Notes under the pieces: model-generated | The model's input: only the letters and a program-made list of their open reading frames with translations | What the model was told of the DNA's origin: nothing | The model's database searches: none | In this document: in pieces, positions 25,174 through 34,237 of the stretch | Position numbering within the stretch: the first letter of the stretch is position 1 | How the letters are laid out: each line of letters opens with the position of its first letter | Position numbers and translations under genes: made by a program | Assembly (NCBI RefSeq): GCF_000502875.1 | Contig: NZ_AYWX01000017.1 | Location: 29,124 to 69,674, forward strand | Direction of reading: 5' to 3' | Source of the DNA: Mesorhizobium sp. L2C084A000 | Lineage (GTDB): Bacteria; Pseudomonadota; Alphaproteobacteria; Rhizobiales; Rhizobiaceae | DNA: 40,551 nt

Positions 25174-27159
25174 ATGAAAACAGTCACCGAATTTCCCCGC
25201 AAGGTCGTCGAGTTCCCGGATATGGGCATCGTCATGCCGGATGGCTGCCGGCTGTCGGCGCGGGTCTGGATGCCGGAGGATGCCGGCGACGATCCAGTGC
25301 CGGCGATCCTGGAGCATCTGCCCTACCGCAAGCGCGACGGCACCATCTTTCGCGATCAGCTGACGCATCCCTATTTCGCCGGCCACGGCTACGCCTCGAT
25401 CCGGGTCGATATGCGCGGCAATGGCGATTCCGAAGGGCTGATGGACGACGAATATTCCGAGCAGGAATTGCAGGACGCCTGCGACATCATCGCCTGGGCG
25501 GCAAGCCAGCCCTGGTGCAACGGCAATGTCGGCATGATGGGCATTTCCTGGGGCGGCTTCAACTGCCTGCAGGTGGCGGCCAAGCAGCCGCCGGCGCTCA
25601 AAGCGGTGATCAGCTTGTGCTCGACCGTCGACCGCTACGCCGACGACATTCACTACAAGGGCGGCTGCCTGCTGATCGAGAACTTCGGCTGGGCCTCGAC
25701 CATGCTGTCCTACTCATCGCGGCCGCCGGACCCGCTGCTGGCCGGCGACAACAGATGGCGCGATCTGTGGCTGACCCGGCTGGAGAACCAATCCTTCCTG
25801 GCGCCGCTGTGGCTGAAGCACCAGCACCGTGATGCCTACTGGAAGCGCGGCTCGATCTGTGAGGATTTTTCCGCCGTCAAAGCCGCGGTTCTGTCGATCG
25901 GCGGCTGGCATGACGGCTACCGGAACACGGTCTCGCATCTGGCCAGCAACATCGAAGCCCCGGTCAAGGGCATTATCGGGCCATGGATCCATAAATACCC
26001 GCATTACGCAGGACCAAAACCCGCCATCGGCTTCCTGCAGGAGGCCTTGCGCTGGTGGGACCGCTGGCTCAAGAGTGTCGAAACCGGTGTCGAGTCCGAC
26101 CCGGCCTACCGCGCCTATGTCATGGACAGCGTGCGTCCGGCGCGCTGGCACCCCGAGCGTCCCGGCCGCTGGATTGCCGAGCAGCAATGGCCCTCGCCAA
26201 CCATCAAGACGCAGGCGGTCGATCTGATCCCCGCAACGGAAAAACCCGCCATCGTTGCCTCGCCGCAAAGCTGCGGCTTGGCTGGCGGCGAGTATTTTCC
26301 CTTCACCTTCGGCCCCGAACTGCCAGGCGATCAGCGCCCCGACGATGCGCTGTCGGTGTGTTTCGACCAGCCGGAACTCAGTCAGGCCATCGACATCGTC
26401 GGCGCCCCGGAAGTCGAATTGCGGCTGTCCTCCGACCGTCCGCAGGCCAACATTGCGATCCGACTCTGTGACGTGCATCCCGATGGCGCCTCGGAACTGA
26501 TTTCCTATGGCGTGCTCAATCTGACGCATCGCAATTCGCATGAATTTCCCGAGGCGCTGGTGCCGGGCGAAACCGTGTTCGTGCGCGTCGTGCTCGATCA
26601 ATGCGGCTATCGCGTTCCGCCCGGCCACCACCTGCGTGTTGCCGTTTCGAACGCCTATTGGCCTGCCATCTGGCCGTCGCCGGAGCCGGTCCGGCTGACC
26701 TTGTCGGCGGCGACGCTCCGCTTGCCGCTGCGGCCGCTGGCGACAGACGACGAAGCGGCGTTCGCCGAACCGGAAGGTGCCACTCCCTGGGCAACGGAGA
26801 CGATCCGCGCCAGCAATTCCGAGCGCCATATCGATCGTGACGAAAAGACGGGAATCGTGGCGCTTTTCATCATTGATGATTTCGGTGAGGTCCGCGATCT
26901 CGATCACGGTCTTGCCAATGGCAGCATTGCCCGCGAGACCTGGACGATCAATCCCGACGATCCGCTGTCGGCCTCGGGCAAGACGCACTGGACACAGACC
27001 CTGTCGCGAAACGGATGGTCGGTACGCACCGAAACGACAGCCGAAATGCGATCGGACGCGCAAAACTTCATCGTCAGCGCCAGAATCGAGGCCTATGAGG
27101 ACGAAACGCTCGTCTTCGAGCGCAATTTCGAGGAGAAGGTGCCGCGCGCGCTTCTTTGA
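25174..27159 (+). CDS. CocE/NonD family alpha/beta hydrolase (X-Pro dipeptidyl-peptidase-like)
   Basis: A 661-residue hydrolase of the CocE/X-prolyl dipeptidyl peptidase S15 group. The catalytic triad is visible: Ser125 in MGISWGGFNC, Asp247 in GGWHDGY and His273 in GPWIHKYPH. The C-terminal beta jelly-roll (from about residue 380, with LRLSSDRPQANIAIRLCDVHPDG and GYRVPPGHHLRVAVSNAYWP) follows. The last 120 residues carry a further beta domain. No signal peptide, so cytoplasmic. It lies upstream of a peptide-type ABC importer, so it may cleave the imported compound (peptide, ester or amide). Start uncertain among 25138 (TTG), 25165 and 25174; 25174 gives the compact MKTVTEFP N-terminus. Confidence 0.88.
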   Translation: MKTVTEFPRKVVEFPDMGIVMPDGCRLSARVWMPEDAGDDPVPAILEHLPYRKRDGTIFRDQLTHPYFAGHGYASIRVDMRGNGDSEGLMDDEYSEQELQDACDIIAWAASQPWCNGNVGMMGISWGGFNCLQVAAKQPPALKAVISLCSTVDRYADDIHYKGGCLLIENFGWASTMLSYSSRPPDPLLAGDNRWRDLWLTRLENQSFLAPLWLKHQHRDAYWKRGSICEDFSAVKAAVLSIGGWHDGYRNTVSHLASNIEAPVKGIIGPWIHKYPHYAGPKPAIGFLQEALRWWDRWLKSVETGVESDPAYRAYVMDSVRPARWHPERPGRWIAEQQWPSPTIKTQAVDLIPATEKPAIVASPQSCGLAGGEYFPFTFGPELPGDQRPDDALSVCFDQPELSQAIDIVGAPEVELRLSSDRPQANIAIRLCDVHPDGASELISYGVLNLTHRNSHEFPEALVPGETVFVRVVLDQCGYRVPPGHHLRVAVSNAYWPAIWPSPEPVRLTLSAATLRLPLRPLATDDEAAFAEPEGATPWATETIRASNSERHIDRDEKTGIVALFIIDDFGEVRDLDHGLANGSIARETWTINPDDPLSASGKTHWTQTLSRNGWSVRTETTAEMRSDAQNFIVSARIEAYEDETLVFERNFEEKVPRALL

Positions 27160-27313
27160 GCGCCGATTTCATTGGTCCAATTGCGACGTACGATTTACGC
27201 CACGGCATGTCGCATTCGGTCTTGCTTACCGCTTTCCCTTGCGGTCATTATTCTCCTCACAAGAAACAAGAAAAACGACCGCAGAGTCGAACCAACAGAG
27301 TGAGGAACTCAAA

Positions 27314-28900
27314 ATGTCGAACGAACTGGAATTTCTTAGCCGGCGTGTCGCGTCGGGCAAACTGAGCCGTCGTGATTTTCTCGGCCGGGCGGCGGCGCTC
27401 GGTATCTCCGCACCCTTCGCTAATTCGCTGCTTTCAAGCGCTGCACGCGCGGCAGGTCCGGTCAAGGGCGGCACACTGAAGGCCGGACTTGTCGGCGGCG
27501 AGTCCACCAACAGCCTTGATCCGGCACTGTTCATGACTCAGGTGCCGTTCGCCTTCGGCAAGATGTGGGGCGAATTGATTGTCGAGCTTTCGCCGGAAGG
27601 CAAGCTCGAGAACCGCATCGCCGAGGAGATCGGCTCGTCGGACGACGCCAAGGTGTGGACGCTGAAGATCCGCGACGGCGTCGAATTCCACAACGGCAAG
27701 ACGGTGACCGCCGAGGACGTGGCCGCCACACTTGAGCGCCATTCCGACGAGAAGTCGAAATCCGGCGCGCTCGGCTACATGAAGGGCATCGAGACCATCA
27801 AGGCCAGCGGCAAGGAAGTCGTGCTGACCCTGAAGGAAGCCAATGCCGATCTGCCCTATTTGCTCAGCGACTATCACCTGATCGTCCAACCGAATGGCGG
27901 CAAGGACAAGGCCGACGCAGGCATCTCGGCCGGTCCTTACAAGGTCACGACCAATGAGCCCGGCGTGCGCCATGGCGGCGAGCGTTTCGCCAATTATTGG
28001 CAGGGCGACAAGATGGGCCATGCCGACCAGATCGAGATCATCGTCATCAACGATGCGACGGCGCGCACCGCCGCCCTGCAAGGCGGCCAGGTCAACATGA
28101 TCAACCGCGTCGAGCCGAAGATCGTCGACCTGATCAAGCGCCTGCCTGGCGTGACCATCCGCAACCATGCGGGTCCTGGCCACTATGTCTTCATCGCGCA
28201 TTGCAACACCGCCCCCTTCGACAACAACGATCTGCGCATGGCCCTGAAGCTGGCCATCGACCGCGAAGAAATGCTCGACAAGATCCTGCGTGGCTACGGT
28301 TCGATCGGCAACGATTTCCCGATCAACGCTTCCTACCCGCTGTTCACTGATATCGAGCAGCGCAAGTACGATCCCGACAAGGCCAAGTTCCACTTCAAGA
28401 AGTCGGGCCATGACGGCGCCGTGCTGCTGCGGACTTCGGACGTCGCTTTCCCGGGCGCCGTCGACGCTTCCCAGCTCTTCCAGCAGAGCGCTGCCAAGGC
28501 CGGCATCAAGATCGAGCTCAAGCGTGAGCCCGGTGACGGCTATTGGAACGAGGTCTGGAACAAGCAGCCCTTCTGCGCTTCCTACTGGGGTGGCCGCTCG
28601 ACCCAGGACCAGATGTACTCCACCGCTTATCTGTCGACCGCCGACTGGAACGACACGCGTTTCAAGCGCCCGGACTTCGACAAAATGGTGCTGGCCGCGC
28701 GCGCCGAGCTAGACGAGACCAAGCGCAAGCAGATGTACCATGACATGGCTGTCCTGGTCCGCGACGAAGGTGGCCTGATCTTGCCGATGTTCAACCAGTT
28801 CATCGACGCTACCGGCGCCAAGGTCGACGGCTGGGTCGACGATCCACATCAGGAGCTGATGAACGGTTACGCGCTGGCGAAGTGCTGGCTCGAAGCCTGA
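27314..28900 (+). CDS. ABC transporter substrate-binding protein, peptide/opine family 5 (copy 1)
   Basis: A 528-residue SBP family 5 (DppA/OppA type) protein. The N-terminus SRRDFLGRAAALG followed by a hydrophobic stretch and AARA is a twin-arginine (Tat) signal, so it is exported folded to the periplasm. Core motifs include TNSLDPALF, WTLKIRDGVEFHNGKTVTAED, GPYKV, and NDLRMALKLAIDREEM. A closely related second copy lies at 32550-34139. The frame is open well upstream, but GAGGAA 6 bases before ATG 27314 and the signal peptide set the start. First gene of the transporter operon; the 154-base gap before it (27160-27313) should hold the promoter. Confidence 0.94.
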   Translation: MSNELEFLSRRVASGKLSRRDFLGRAAALGISAPFANSLLSSAARAAGPVKGGTLKAGLVGGESTNSLDPALFMTQVPFAFGKMWGELIVELSPEGKLENRIAEEIGSSDDAKVWTLKIRDGVEFHNGKTVTAEDVAATLERHSDEKSKSGALGYMKGIETIKASGKEVVLTLKEANADLPYLLSDYHLIVQPNGGKDKADAGISAGPYKVTTNEPGVRHGGERFANYWQGDKMGHADQIEIIVINDATARTAALQGGQVNMINRVEPKIVDLIKRLPGVTIRNHAGPGHYVFIAHCNTAPFDNNDLRMALKLAIDREEMLDKILRGYGSIGNDFPINASYPLFTDIEQRKYDPDKAKFHFKKSGHDGAVLLRTSDVAFPGAVDASQLFQQSAAKAGIKIELKREPGDGYWNEVWNKQPFCASYWGGRSTQDQMYSTAYLSTADWNDTRFKRPDFDKMVLAARAELDETKRKQMYHDMAVLVRDEGGLILPMFNQFIDATGAKVDGWVDDPHQELMNGYALAKCWLEA

Positions 28901-28916
28901 GCTTGGCCTTGCGGAT

Positions 28917-29876
28917 ATGTCCTCACCCATCTTGAAACTGGTGGCCCAGCGCGTTGCGCTGGGCATTCTCCTCTTGTTGGCCGTTTCGGTCCTGATCTTC
29001 GCCGGCACCCAGATCTTGCCCGGCGACGTCGCGCAAGCCATTCTCGGACAATCGGCGACACCGGAGTCGCTCGCCAATCTGCGCGAGCAACTCGGGCTCA
29101 ACCAGCCAGCCTATCTCAGGTATTTTCATTGGCTGGGCGGCGTGCTGACCGGCGATCTCGGCACGGCCATGTCGAGCGGGCAGGATATCGCCACGTCGAT
29201 CAAGGGACGGCTGTGGAACACGCTGTTCCTCGCCTTCTGGGCAGCGATCGTCGCCGTGCCGCTGGCGATCATCCTCGGCCTGATCGCGGTACGCTATCGC
29301 AATGGCTGGGTCGACAAGCTGATCTCCGGGCTGGCGCTGGCCTCGACCTCCTTTCCCGAGTTCTTCATCGGCTACGTGCTGGTCTATTTCTTCGCCGTGA
29401 AATGGCAAATCTTCCCCGGCATCTCGACCGTCTATGACGGCATGCCTTTTGGCGAGCGCATGCAGGCGATCGCCCTGCCGGCGGCAGCGCTGACGCTGGT
29501 CGTGCTCGCCCACATGATGCGCATGACACGCGCGGCGATCCTCAATGTCATGCAGTCGGCCTATGTCGAGACGGCGGAACTGAAAGGCCTGTCGGCCTTC
29601 AACGTCATCCGCAAGCACGCCTTCCCCAATGCCATCGCGCCGATCATCAACGTCGTCATGCTCAACCTCGCCTATCTGATCGTCGGCGTCGTCGTGGTCG
29701 AGGTGATCTTCGTCTATCCGGGCATGGGGCAGTATCTCGTCGACCATGTCACCAAACGCGACGTTCCGGTGGTGCAGGCGGTCGGCCTGATCTTCGCCGC
29801 CGTCTATATCAGCCTGAACATCATTGCGGACATAGCGGCGATCGTCGCCAATCCGCGTCTCAGACATCCGAAATAG
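28917..29876 (+). CDS. ABC transporter permease (DppB type)
   Basis: A 319-residue integral membrane permease of the DppB/OppB kind: N-terminal helix (ALGILLLLAVSVLIFAGTQI), PGDVAQAILG, the conserved LRxQLGL motif as LREQLGLNQPAYLRY, and the EAA loop ETAELKGLSAFNVIRKHAFPNAI, which contacts the ATPase. About six helices. Starts 16 bases after the binding-protein stop with no hairpin between. Confidence 0.93.
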   Translation: MSSPILKLVAQRVALGILLLLAVSVLIFAGTQILPGDVAQAILGQSATPESLANLREQLGLNQPAYLRYFHWLGGVLTGDLGTAMSSGQDIATSIKGRLWNTLFLAFWAAIVAVPLAIILGLIAVRYRNGWVDKLISGLALASTSFPEFFIGYVLVYFFAVKWQIFPGISTVYDGMPFGERMQAIALPAAALTLVVLAHMMRMTRAAILNVMQSAYVETAELKGLSAFNVIRKHAFPNAIAPIINVVMLNLAYLIVGVVVVEVIFVYPGMGQYLVDHVTKRDVPVVQAVGLIFAAVYISLNIIADIAAIVANPRLRHPK

Positions 29877-29886
29877 GGGGGCGGAT

Positions 29887-30711
29887 ATGCTCGATATCAA
29901 ACGCATCCCCATCCCCGCTCTGATCGGCATCGTGCTGACGGCATTGTTCGTCCTGGCGGCGGTCTTCGCCCCCTGGATCGCGCCGCACGGCAATGGCGAA
30001 ATCGTCGGCGATGTCTGGGAACCGATGTCGGCTGCTCATTTGCTAGGCACCGACAATCTCGGCCGCGACCTGCTTTCGCGCATGATCTACGGCGCCCGCA
30101 TCACTTTGTTCATCGCGGTGCTGGCCACCGCGCTGTCATTCTCGCTCGGCGCCATCCTCGGCTTCTCGGCGGCCGTCTTCGGCGGCTGGTTCGATACGCT
30201 GCTGTCGCGCCTCGTCGATCTCTTGATGTCTATCCCGACGCTGATCATGGGTCTCGTCGTGCTGTCCGTGCTACCGACCAACCTGGTGACGCTGATCCTG
30301 GTGATGGGCATTCTGGATTCGACCCGCGTCTATCGCCTGTCGCGCGCGGTCGCCGTCGACATCAACGTCATGGACTATGTCGAGGCGGCGAAACTGCGTG
30401 GTGAGGGCAGCGGCTGGATCATCTTCCGTGAGATCCTGCCCAACGCACTGTCACCGCTGGTTTCGGAACTCGGCCTGCGCTTCATCTATGCCGTGCTGTT
30501 CCTGTCGACGCTGTCGTTCCTCGGCCTTGGCGTGCAGCCACCGGACGCCGACTGGGGCGGCATGGTCAAGGAAAACAAGGACGGCATCGTCTTCGGCATC
30601 GCGGCCGCGCTTATCCCGGCGGCGGCGATCGCACTGTTGGCGATTTCCGTCAACCTGGTTGCCGACTGGGTGCTCAACCGGACGACCAGCCTCAAGGGAG
30701 GACGCGGGTGA
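29887..30711 (+). CDS. ABC transporter permease (DppC type)
   Basis: A 274-residue DppC/OppC permease: LLGTDNLGRDLLSRMIYGAR, the signature of this subunit, follows the first helix, and the EAA loop is YVEAAKLRGEGSGWIIFREI. About six helices, ending in GLGVQPPDADWGGMV, then a final helix ALIPAAAIALLAISVNLVAD. It pairs with the DppB-type permease, 10 bases upstream. The stop TGA overlaps the ATG of the ATPase by one base. Confidence 0.93.
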   Translation: MLDIKRIPIPALIGIVLTALFVLAAVFAPWIAPHGNGEIVGDVWEPMSAAHLLGTDNLGRDLLSRMIYGARITLFIAVLATALSFSLGAILGFSAAVFGGWFDTLLSRLVDLLMSIPTLIMGLVVLSVLPTNLVTLILVMGILDSTRVYRLSRAVAVDINVMDYVEAAKLRGEGSGWIIFREILPNALSPLVSELGLRFIYAVLFLSTLSFLGLGVQPPDADWGGMVKENKDGIVFGIAAALIPAAAIALLAISVNLVADWVLNRTTSLKGGRG

Positions 30712-32366
30712 TGGCCGACACCAAAGCGAAATCAGGCCTGCTGCTCGACATCCGCAATCTGCGTATCGAAGCCACCGTCTTCCCGCCCGGCGAGCCGCCA
30801 AAGAACATCGTGTTGGTGCACGATGTCTCGCTGACGCTTGAAAAAGGCAAGGTGCTCGGCCTGATCGGCGAGTCCGGCGCCGGCAAGTCGACCATCGGCC
30901 TGTCGTCGATGGGCTATGGCCGCGGTGGCGTGCGCATCACCGGCGGCGAGGTGATCCTGAACGGCCGCGACATCCTCAAGGGCGGCAAGGACGGCTTCCG
31001 CAAATTACGCGGCCGCGAGGTCTGCTATGTCGCGCAATCGGCGGCAGCCGCCTTCAACCCGGCGCACCGGCTGATGGACCAGGTGGTGGAAGCCACGCTG
31101 CTGCACGGTACGGCGACACGTGCCGAGGCCGAGAAGCGCGCGGTTGCGCTGTTCAAGAAGCTCAGCCTGCCGAACCCCGAAACCATCGGCGAGCGCTTTC
31201 CGCACCAGGTGTCGGGCGGCCAGTTGCAGCGCGTGATGACAGCGATGGCGCTGTGCTCGGAGCCGGACCTGATCGTCTTCGACGAGCCGACCACGGCGCT
31301 CGACGTGACGACGCAGATCGACGTGCTGGCGGCGATCAAGGACGCCATCCGCGACACCCATGTCGCGGCGCTCTACATCACGCACGACCTTGCCGTCGTC
31401 GCCCAGGTCTCAGACGAGATCATGGTGCTGCGCCATGGAAGGCTGGTCGAATGGGGCGGCACAAGGCAGATCATCAAGGAGCCGCGCCAGGAATACACCA
31501 ATGCGTTGGTCTCGGTGCATGAGATCGAACACCAGGAGCAGAAACCCGGCACGACGCCGTTCCTGTCGGTGAAGAACGTCACCGCCGCCTATGGCCGCAG
31601 CGACATCAAGGTGCTGAAGAACGTCTCGGTCGACATCTATCCGGGCCAGACACTGGCCGTGGTCGGCGAGTCCGGCTCCGGCAAATCGACGCTGGCACGC
31701 GCCATCACCGGGCTTTTGCCACCCGAAGCGGGTACGGTGACCTTCGACGGACGTCCGCTGGCCAACCGGCTGGCCGACCGGCCGAAGGAGGATCTGCGCC
31801 AGTTGCAGATGATCTACCAGATGGCCGATGTGGCGATGAACCCGCGCCAGACCGTCGCCACCATCATCGGCCGGCCGCTCGAATTCTATTTCGGCATGCG
31901 CGGCCGCGAGCGCGACAGGCGCGTTACCGAACTGCTCGACAAGATCGAGATGGGCAAGGGCTTTTCCGATCGCTACCCGGCCGAGCTTTCCGGCGGCCAG
32001 AAGCAACGCGTCTGCATCGCCCGGTCACTTGCCGCCAAGCCCAAGTTGATTATCTGCGACGAGGTCACCTCGGCACTCGATCCGCTGGTGGCACACGGCA
32101 TTCTCGAGCTGCTGCTCGAGCTGCAGAAGGAAGAGAACGTCGCCTATCTGTTCATCACGCATGACCTCGCGACGGTGAAGTCTATCGCCGATTCGATCGC
32201 GGTGATGTATCGCGGCGAAGTGGTGCGCTATGGCCCCAAGAGCAAGGTGCTGAGCCCGCCCTTCGACGCCTATACCGACCTCCTGCTCTCCTCGGTTCCA
32301 GAGATGGAAATCGGCTGGCTGGAAAAGGCAATCAAGGGACGGCGCATGGCCAGCGCGGGGAACTAA
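30711..32366 (+). CDS. ABC transporter ATP-binding protein, DppD-DppF fusion
   Basis: A 551-residue tandem ATPase carrying both nucleotide-binding domains of an oligopeptide-type importer in one chain. Domain 1: Walker A GESGAGKST, signature VSGGQLQR, Walker B LIVFDEPT. Domain 2 from about residue 280: Walker A GESGSGKST, signature LSGGQKQR, Walker B LIICDEVTSALD. All elements are intact, so both sites may hydrolyse ATP. A GTG at 30708 gives one more residue and is an alternative start; GGGAGG lies 9 bases before ATG 30711. It is the last transport subunit before a hairpin and the second binding protein. Confidence 0.94.
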   Translation: MADTKAKSGLLLDIRNLRIEATVFPPGEPPKNIVLVHDVSLTLEKGKVLGLIGESGAGKSTIGLSSMGYGRGGVRITGGEVILNGRDILKGGKDGFRKLRGREVCYVAQSAAAAFNPAHRLMDQVVEATLLHGTATRAEAEKRAVALFKKLSLPNPETIGERFPHQVSGGQLQRVMTAMALCSEPDLIVFDEPTTALDVTTQIDVLAAIKDAIRDTHVAALYITHDLAVVAQVSDEIMVLRHGRLVEWGGTRQIIKEPRQEYTNALVSVHEIEHQEQKPGTTPFLSVKNVTAAYGRSDIKVLKNVSVDIYPGQTLAVVGESGSGKSTLARAITGLLPPEAGTVTFDGRPLANRLADRPKEDLRQLQMIYQMADVAMNPRQTVATIIGRPLEFYFGMRGRERDRRVTELLDKIEMGKGFSDRYPAELSGGQKQRVCIARSLAAKPKLIICDEVTSALDPLVAHGILELLLELQKEENVAYLFITHDLATVKSIADSIAVMYRGEVVRYGPKSKVLSPPFDAYTDLLLSSVPEMEIGWLEKAIKGRRMASAGN

Positions 32367-32371
32367 AGCAA

Positions 32372-32404
32372 TTCCGGGAAAACTGGAGACCAGTACTCCC
32401 GGAA
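32372..32404 (+). promoter_or_regulatory. intercistronic hairpin between ATPase gene and second binding protein
   Basis: TTCCGGGA (32372-32379) pairs with TCCCGGAA (32397-32404), and ACTGG (32382-32386) pairs with CCAGT (32390-32394), with 2-base internal loops and a 3-base cap. It starts 5 bases after the ATPase stop. No U-run follows, so it more likely protects or partly terminates the mRNA than stops it fully. The rest of the gap to 32549 holds a small GTCC-TTCG-GGAC hairpin and the leader GGGTAGGAC. Confidence 0.6.
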
Positions 32405-32549
32405 GAAATGCAGGGCGCTTCCCTGGAAATCGCGTCAGATCAAGCCGCCACATCGGGGCGCCGGCGACCGTCATCCGGATGCAACACTAGAACGCCACAC
32501 GTCCTTCGGGACAAGCGCCGCTCGCACGACTTTTAAACAGGGGTAGGAC

Positions 32550-34139
32550 ATGAAGACTGAACTCGATTATCTCGCTGAACTCGCCGGTCAAGGCCGGATA
32601 TCGCGTCGCGCCTTTCTCGGGCGCGCCGCCGCGCTCGGCGTATCGGCGGCCCTGATGCCGGCGCTGGCCGGCAAGGCATTTGCCCAGACGGCGGTGAAGG
32701 GCGGTATCATCAAGGCCGGCCTGCAGGGCGGTGAATCCACCAACAGTCTCGATCCGGCGTTGAACCTCAGCCAGGTTACCTTCAGCTTCGGCAAGCTTTG
32801 GGGCGAGTATCTCGTGCGCCTCACACCGGACAACAAGCTGGTCAACCTGATTGCCGAGGAGATTGGCGCCTCGGCCGACGCCAAGACATGGACAATCAAG
32901 ATCCGCGACGGCATCGAGTTCCACAATGGCAAGACGGTCGGCGCGGAGGATGTTGCCGCCACCATCGAGCGACATGCGGATGAGAAGTCCAAGTCCGGAG
33001 CACTCGGCATCCTCAAGAACATCAAGGGGATCAAGGCGAGCGGCAAGGAGGTCATCGTCACGCTCGGCGACGCCGATGCCGACTTCCCCTATCTGATGGC
33101 CGACTATCATCTCACCATCCAGCCGAATGGCGGCAAGGACGATCCGAACGCCGGCATCAGCGCCGGTCCCTATAAAGTTAGCGTCAACCAGCCCGGCGTG
33201 CGCCATGGCGGCGAGCGTTTCGCCAATTACTGGCTGCGCGACAAGGCCGGCCATGCCGACCAGGTCGAGATCATCGTCATCAATGATGCGACGGCACGGC
33301 TTGCAGCCTTGCAGGGCGGCCAGGTGCACATGATCAACCGCGTCGAACCCAAGGTCGTCGATCTCGTCAAGCGCATCGCCGGCGTTTCCATCGAGAACGT
33401 CTCGGGCAAGGGTTACTACCCGTTCAATATGTTCTGCGACACCGCCCCCTTCGACAGCAACGATCTGCGCATGGCGCTGAAGCTAGCCATGGACCGCGAC
33501 GAGATGCTGGAAAAGATCCTGCGCGGCTATGGCTCGGTGGGTAACGACTTCCCGATCAACGAGGCCTATCCGCTGTTTTCCGCCGACATCGAGCAGCGCA
33601 AGTTCGATCCGGACAAGGCGGCGGCAGCCTACAAGAAATCAGGCCACAGCGGCTCGATCGTGCTGCGCACCTCGGACGTCGCCTTCCCGGGCGCCGTCGA
33701 TGCCGCACAGCTCTATCAGCAGTCCTGCGCCAAAGCCGGCATCAAGATCGAGATCAAGCGCGAACCCGGCGACGGCTATTGGTCGGAGGTCTGGAACAAG
33801 CAGCCTTTCTCGCCCTCCTACTGGGGCGGACGCGCCACGCAGGACCAGATGTATTCCACCGGCTATGTCTCGACCGCCGACTGGAACGACACGCGCTTCA
33901 AGCGGCCGGAATTCGACAAGATGCTGTTTACCGCGCGCGGCGAGCTCGACCAGGCCAAGCGCCAGGCGATCTACCACGATATGGCAGTGATGATGCGTGA
34001 CGAAGGCGGGCTGATCGTGCCCTTCTTCAACCAGTTCATCGACGCGGCCGCCACCAACAAGATCGGCGGCTATGCCAAGAGCCCTATCGGCGAAATGATG
34101 GACGGCTACGCGCTTGCCGAGTGCTGGCTCAACGCTTGA
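32550..34139 (+). CDS. ABC transporter substrate-binding protein, peptide/opine family 5 (copy 2)
   Basis: A 529-residue paralogue of the binding protein at 27314, identical at most positions by eye. It also has a Tat signal, SRRAFLGRAAALG, ending near KAFAQ. The two differ most in the signal, around VSIENVSGKGYYPFNMFCD (copy 1: VTIRNHAGPGHYVFIAHCN) and near the C-terminus, the first being a plausible ligand-contact region. A single permease/ATPase set lies between the copies, so both probably dock on the same transporter. A strong hairpin terminates the operon 34 bases after its stop. Confidence 0.94.
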   Translation: MKTELDYLAELAGQGRISRRAFLGRAAALGVSAALMPALAGKAFAQTAVKGGIIKAGLQGGESTNSLDPALNLSQVTFSFGKLWGEYLVRLTPDNKLVNLIAEEIGASADAKTWTIKIRDGIEFHNGKTVGAEDVAATIERHADEKSKSGALGILKNIKGIKASGKEVIVTLGDADADFPYLMADYHLTIQPNGGKDDPNAGISAGPYKVSVNQPGVRHGGERFANYWLRDKAGHADQVEIIVINDATARLAALQGGQVHMINRVEPKVVDLVKRIAGVSIENVSGKGYYPFNMFCDTAPFDSNDLRMALKLAMDRDEMLEKILRGYGSVGNDFPINEAYPLFSADIEQRKFDPDKAAAAYKKSGHSGSIVLRTSDVAFPGAVDAAQLYQQSCAKAGIKIEIKREPGDGYWSEVWNKQPFSPSYWGGRATQDQMYSTGYVSTADWNDTRFKRPEFDKMLFTARGELDQAKRQAIYHDMAVMMRDEGGLIVPFFNQFIDAAATNKIGGYAKSPIGEMMDGYALAECWLNA

Positions 34140-34172
34140 GCGGACTCTGATCGTCCGATTTCATCTATCAAG

Positions 34173-34204
34173 AACGCCGTGTGCCCGGGACGGCACACGG
34201 CGTT
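34173..34204 (+). terminator. strong terminator hairpin after the transporter operon
   Basis: AACGCCGTGTGCC (34173-34185) and GGCACACGGCGTT (34192-34204) form a perfect 13-bp stem with a 6-base loop. It is followed by CCCGTTTC, a short pyrimidine-rich run rather than a full U-tract. The hydrolase start codon is 34 bases downstream, so some read-through may still feed it. Confidence 0.75.
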
Positions 34205-34237
34205 CCCGTTTCAACCGCCAACCGCATGGAGCAGCTC

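Noticed and set aside
25714..27063. Open frame of about 450 codons antisense to the CocE-type hydrolase
   Set aside because: No recognisable domain; the hydrolase frame has an intact catalytic triad.
26777..27313. N-terminal extension of the first binding protein
   Set aside because: The frame overlaps the end of the hydrolase gene; the Tat signal and ribosome site set the start at 27314.
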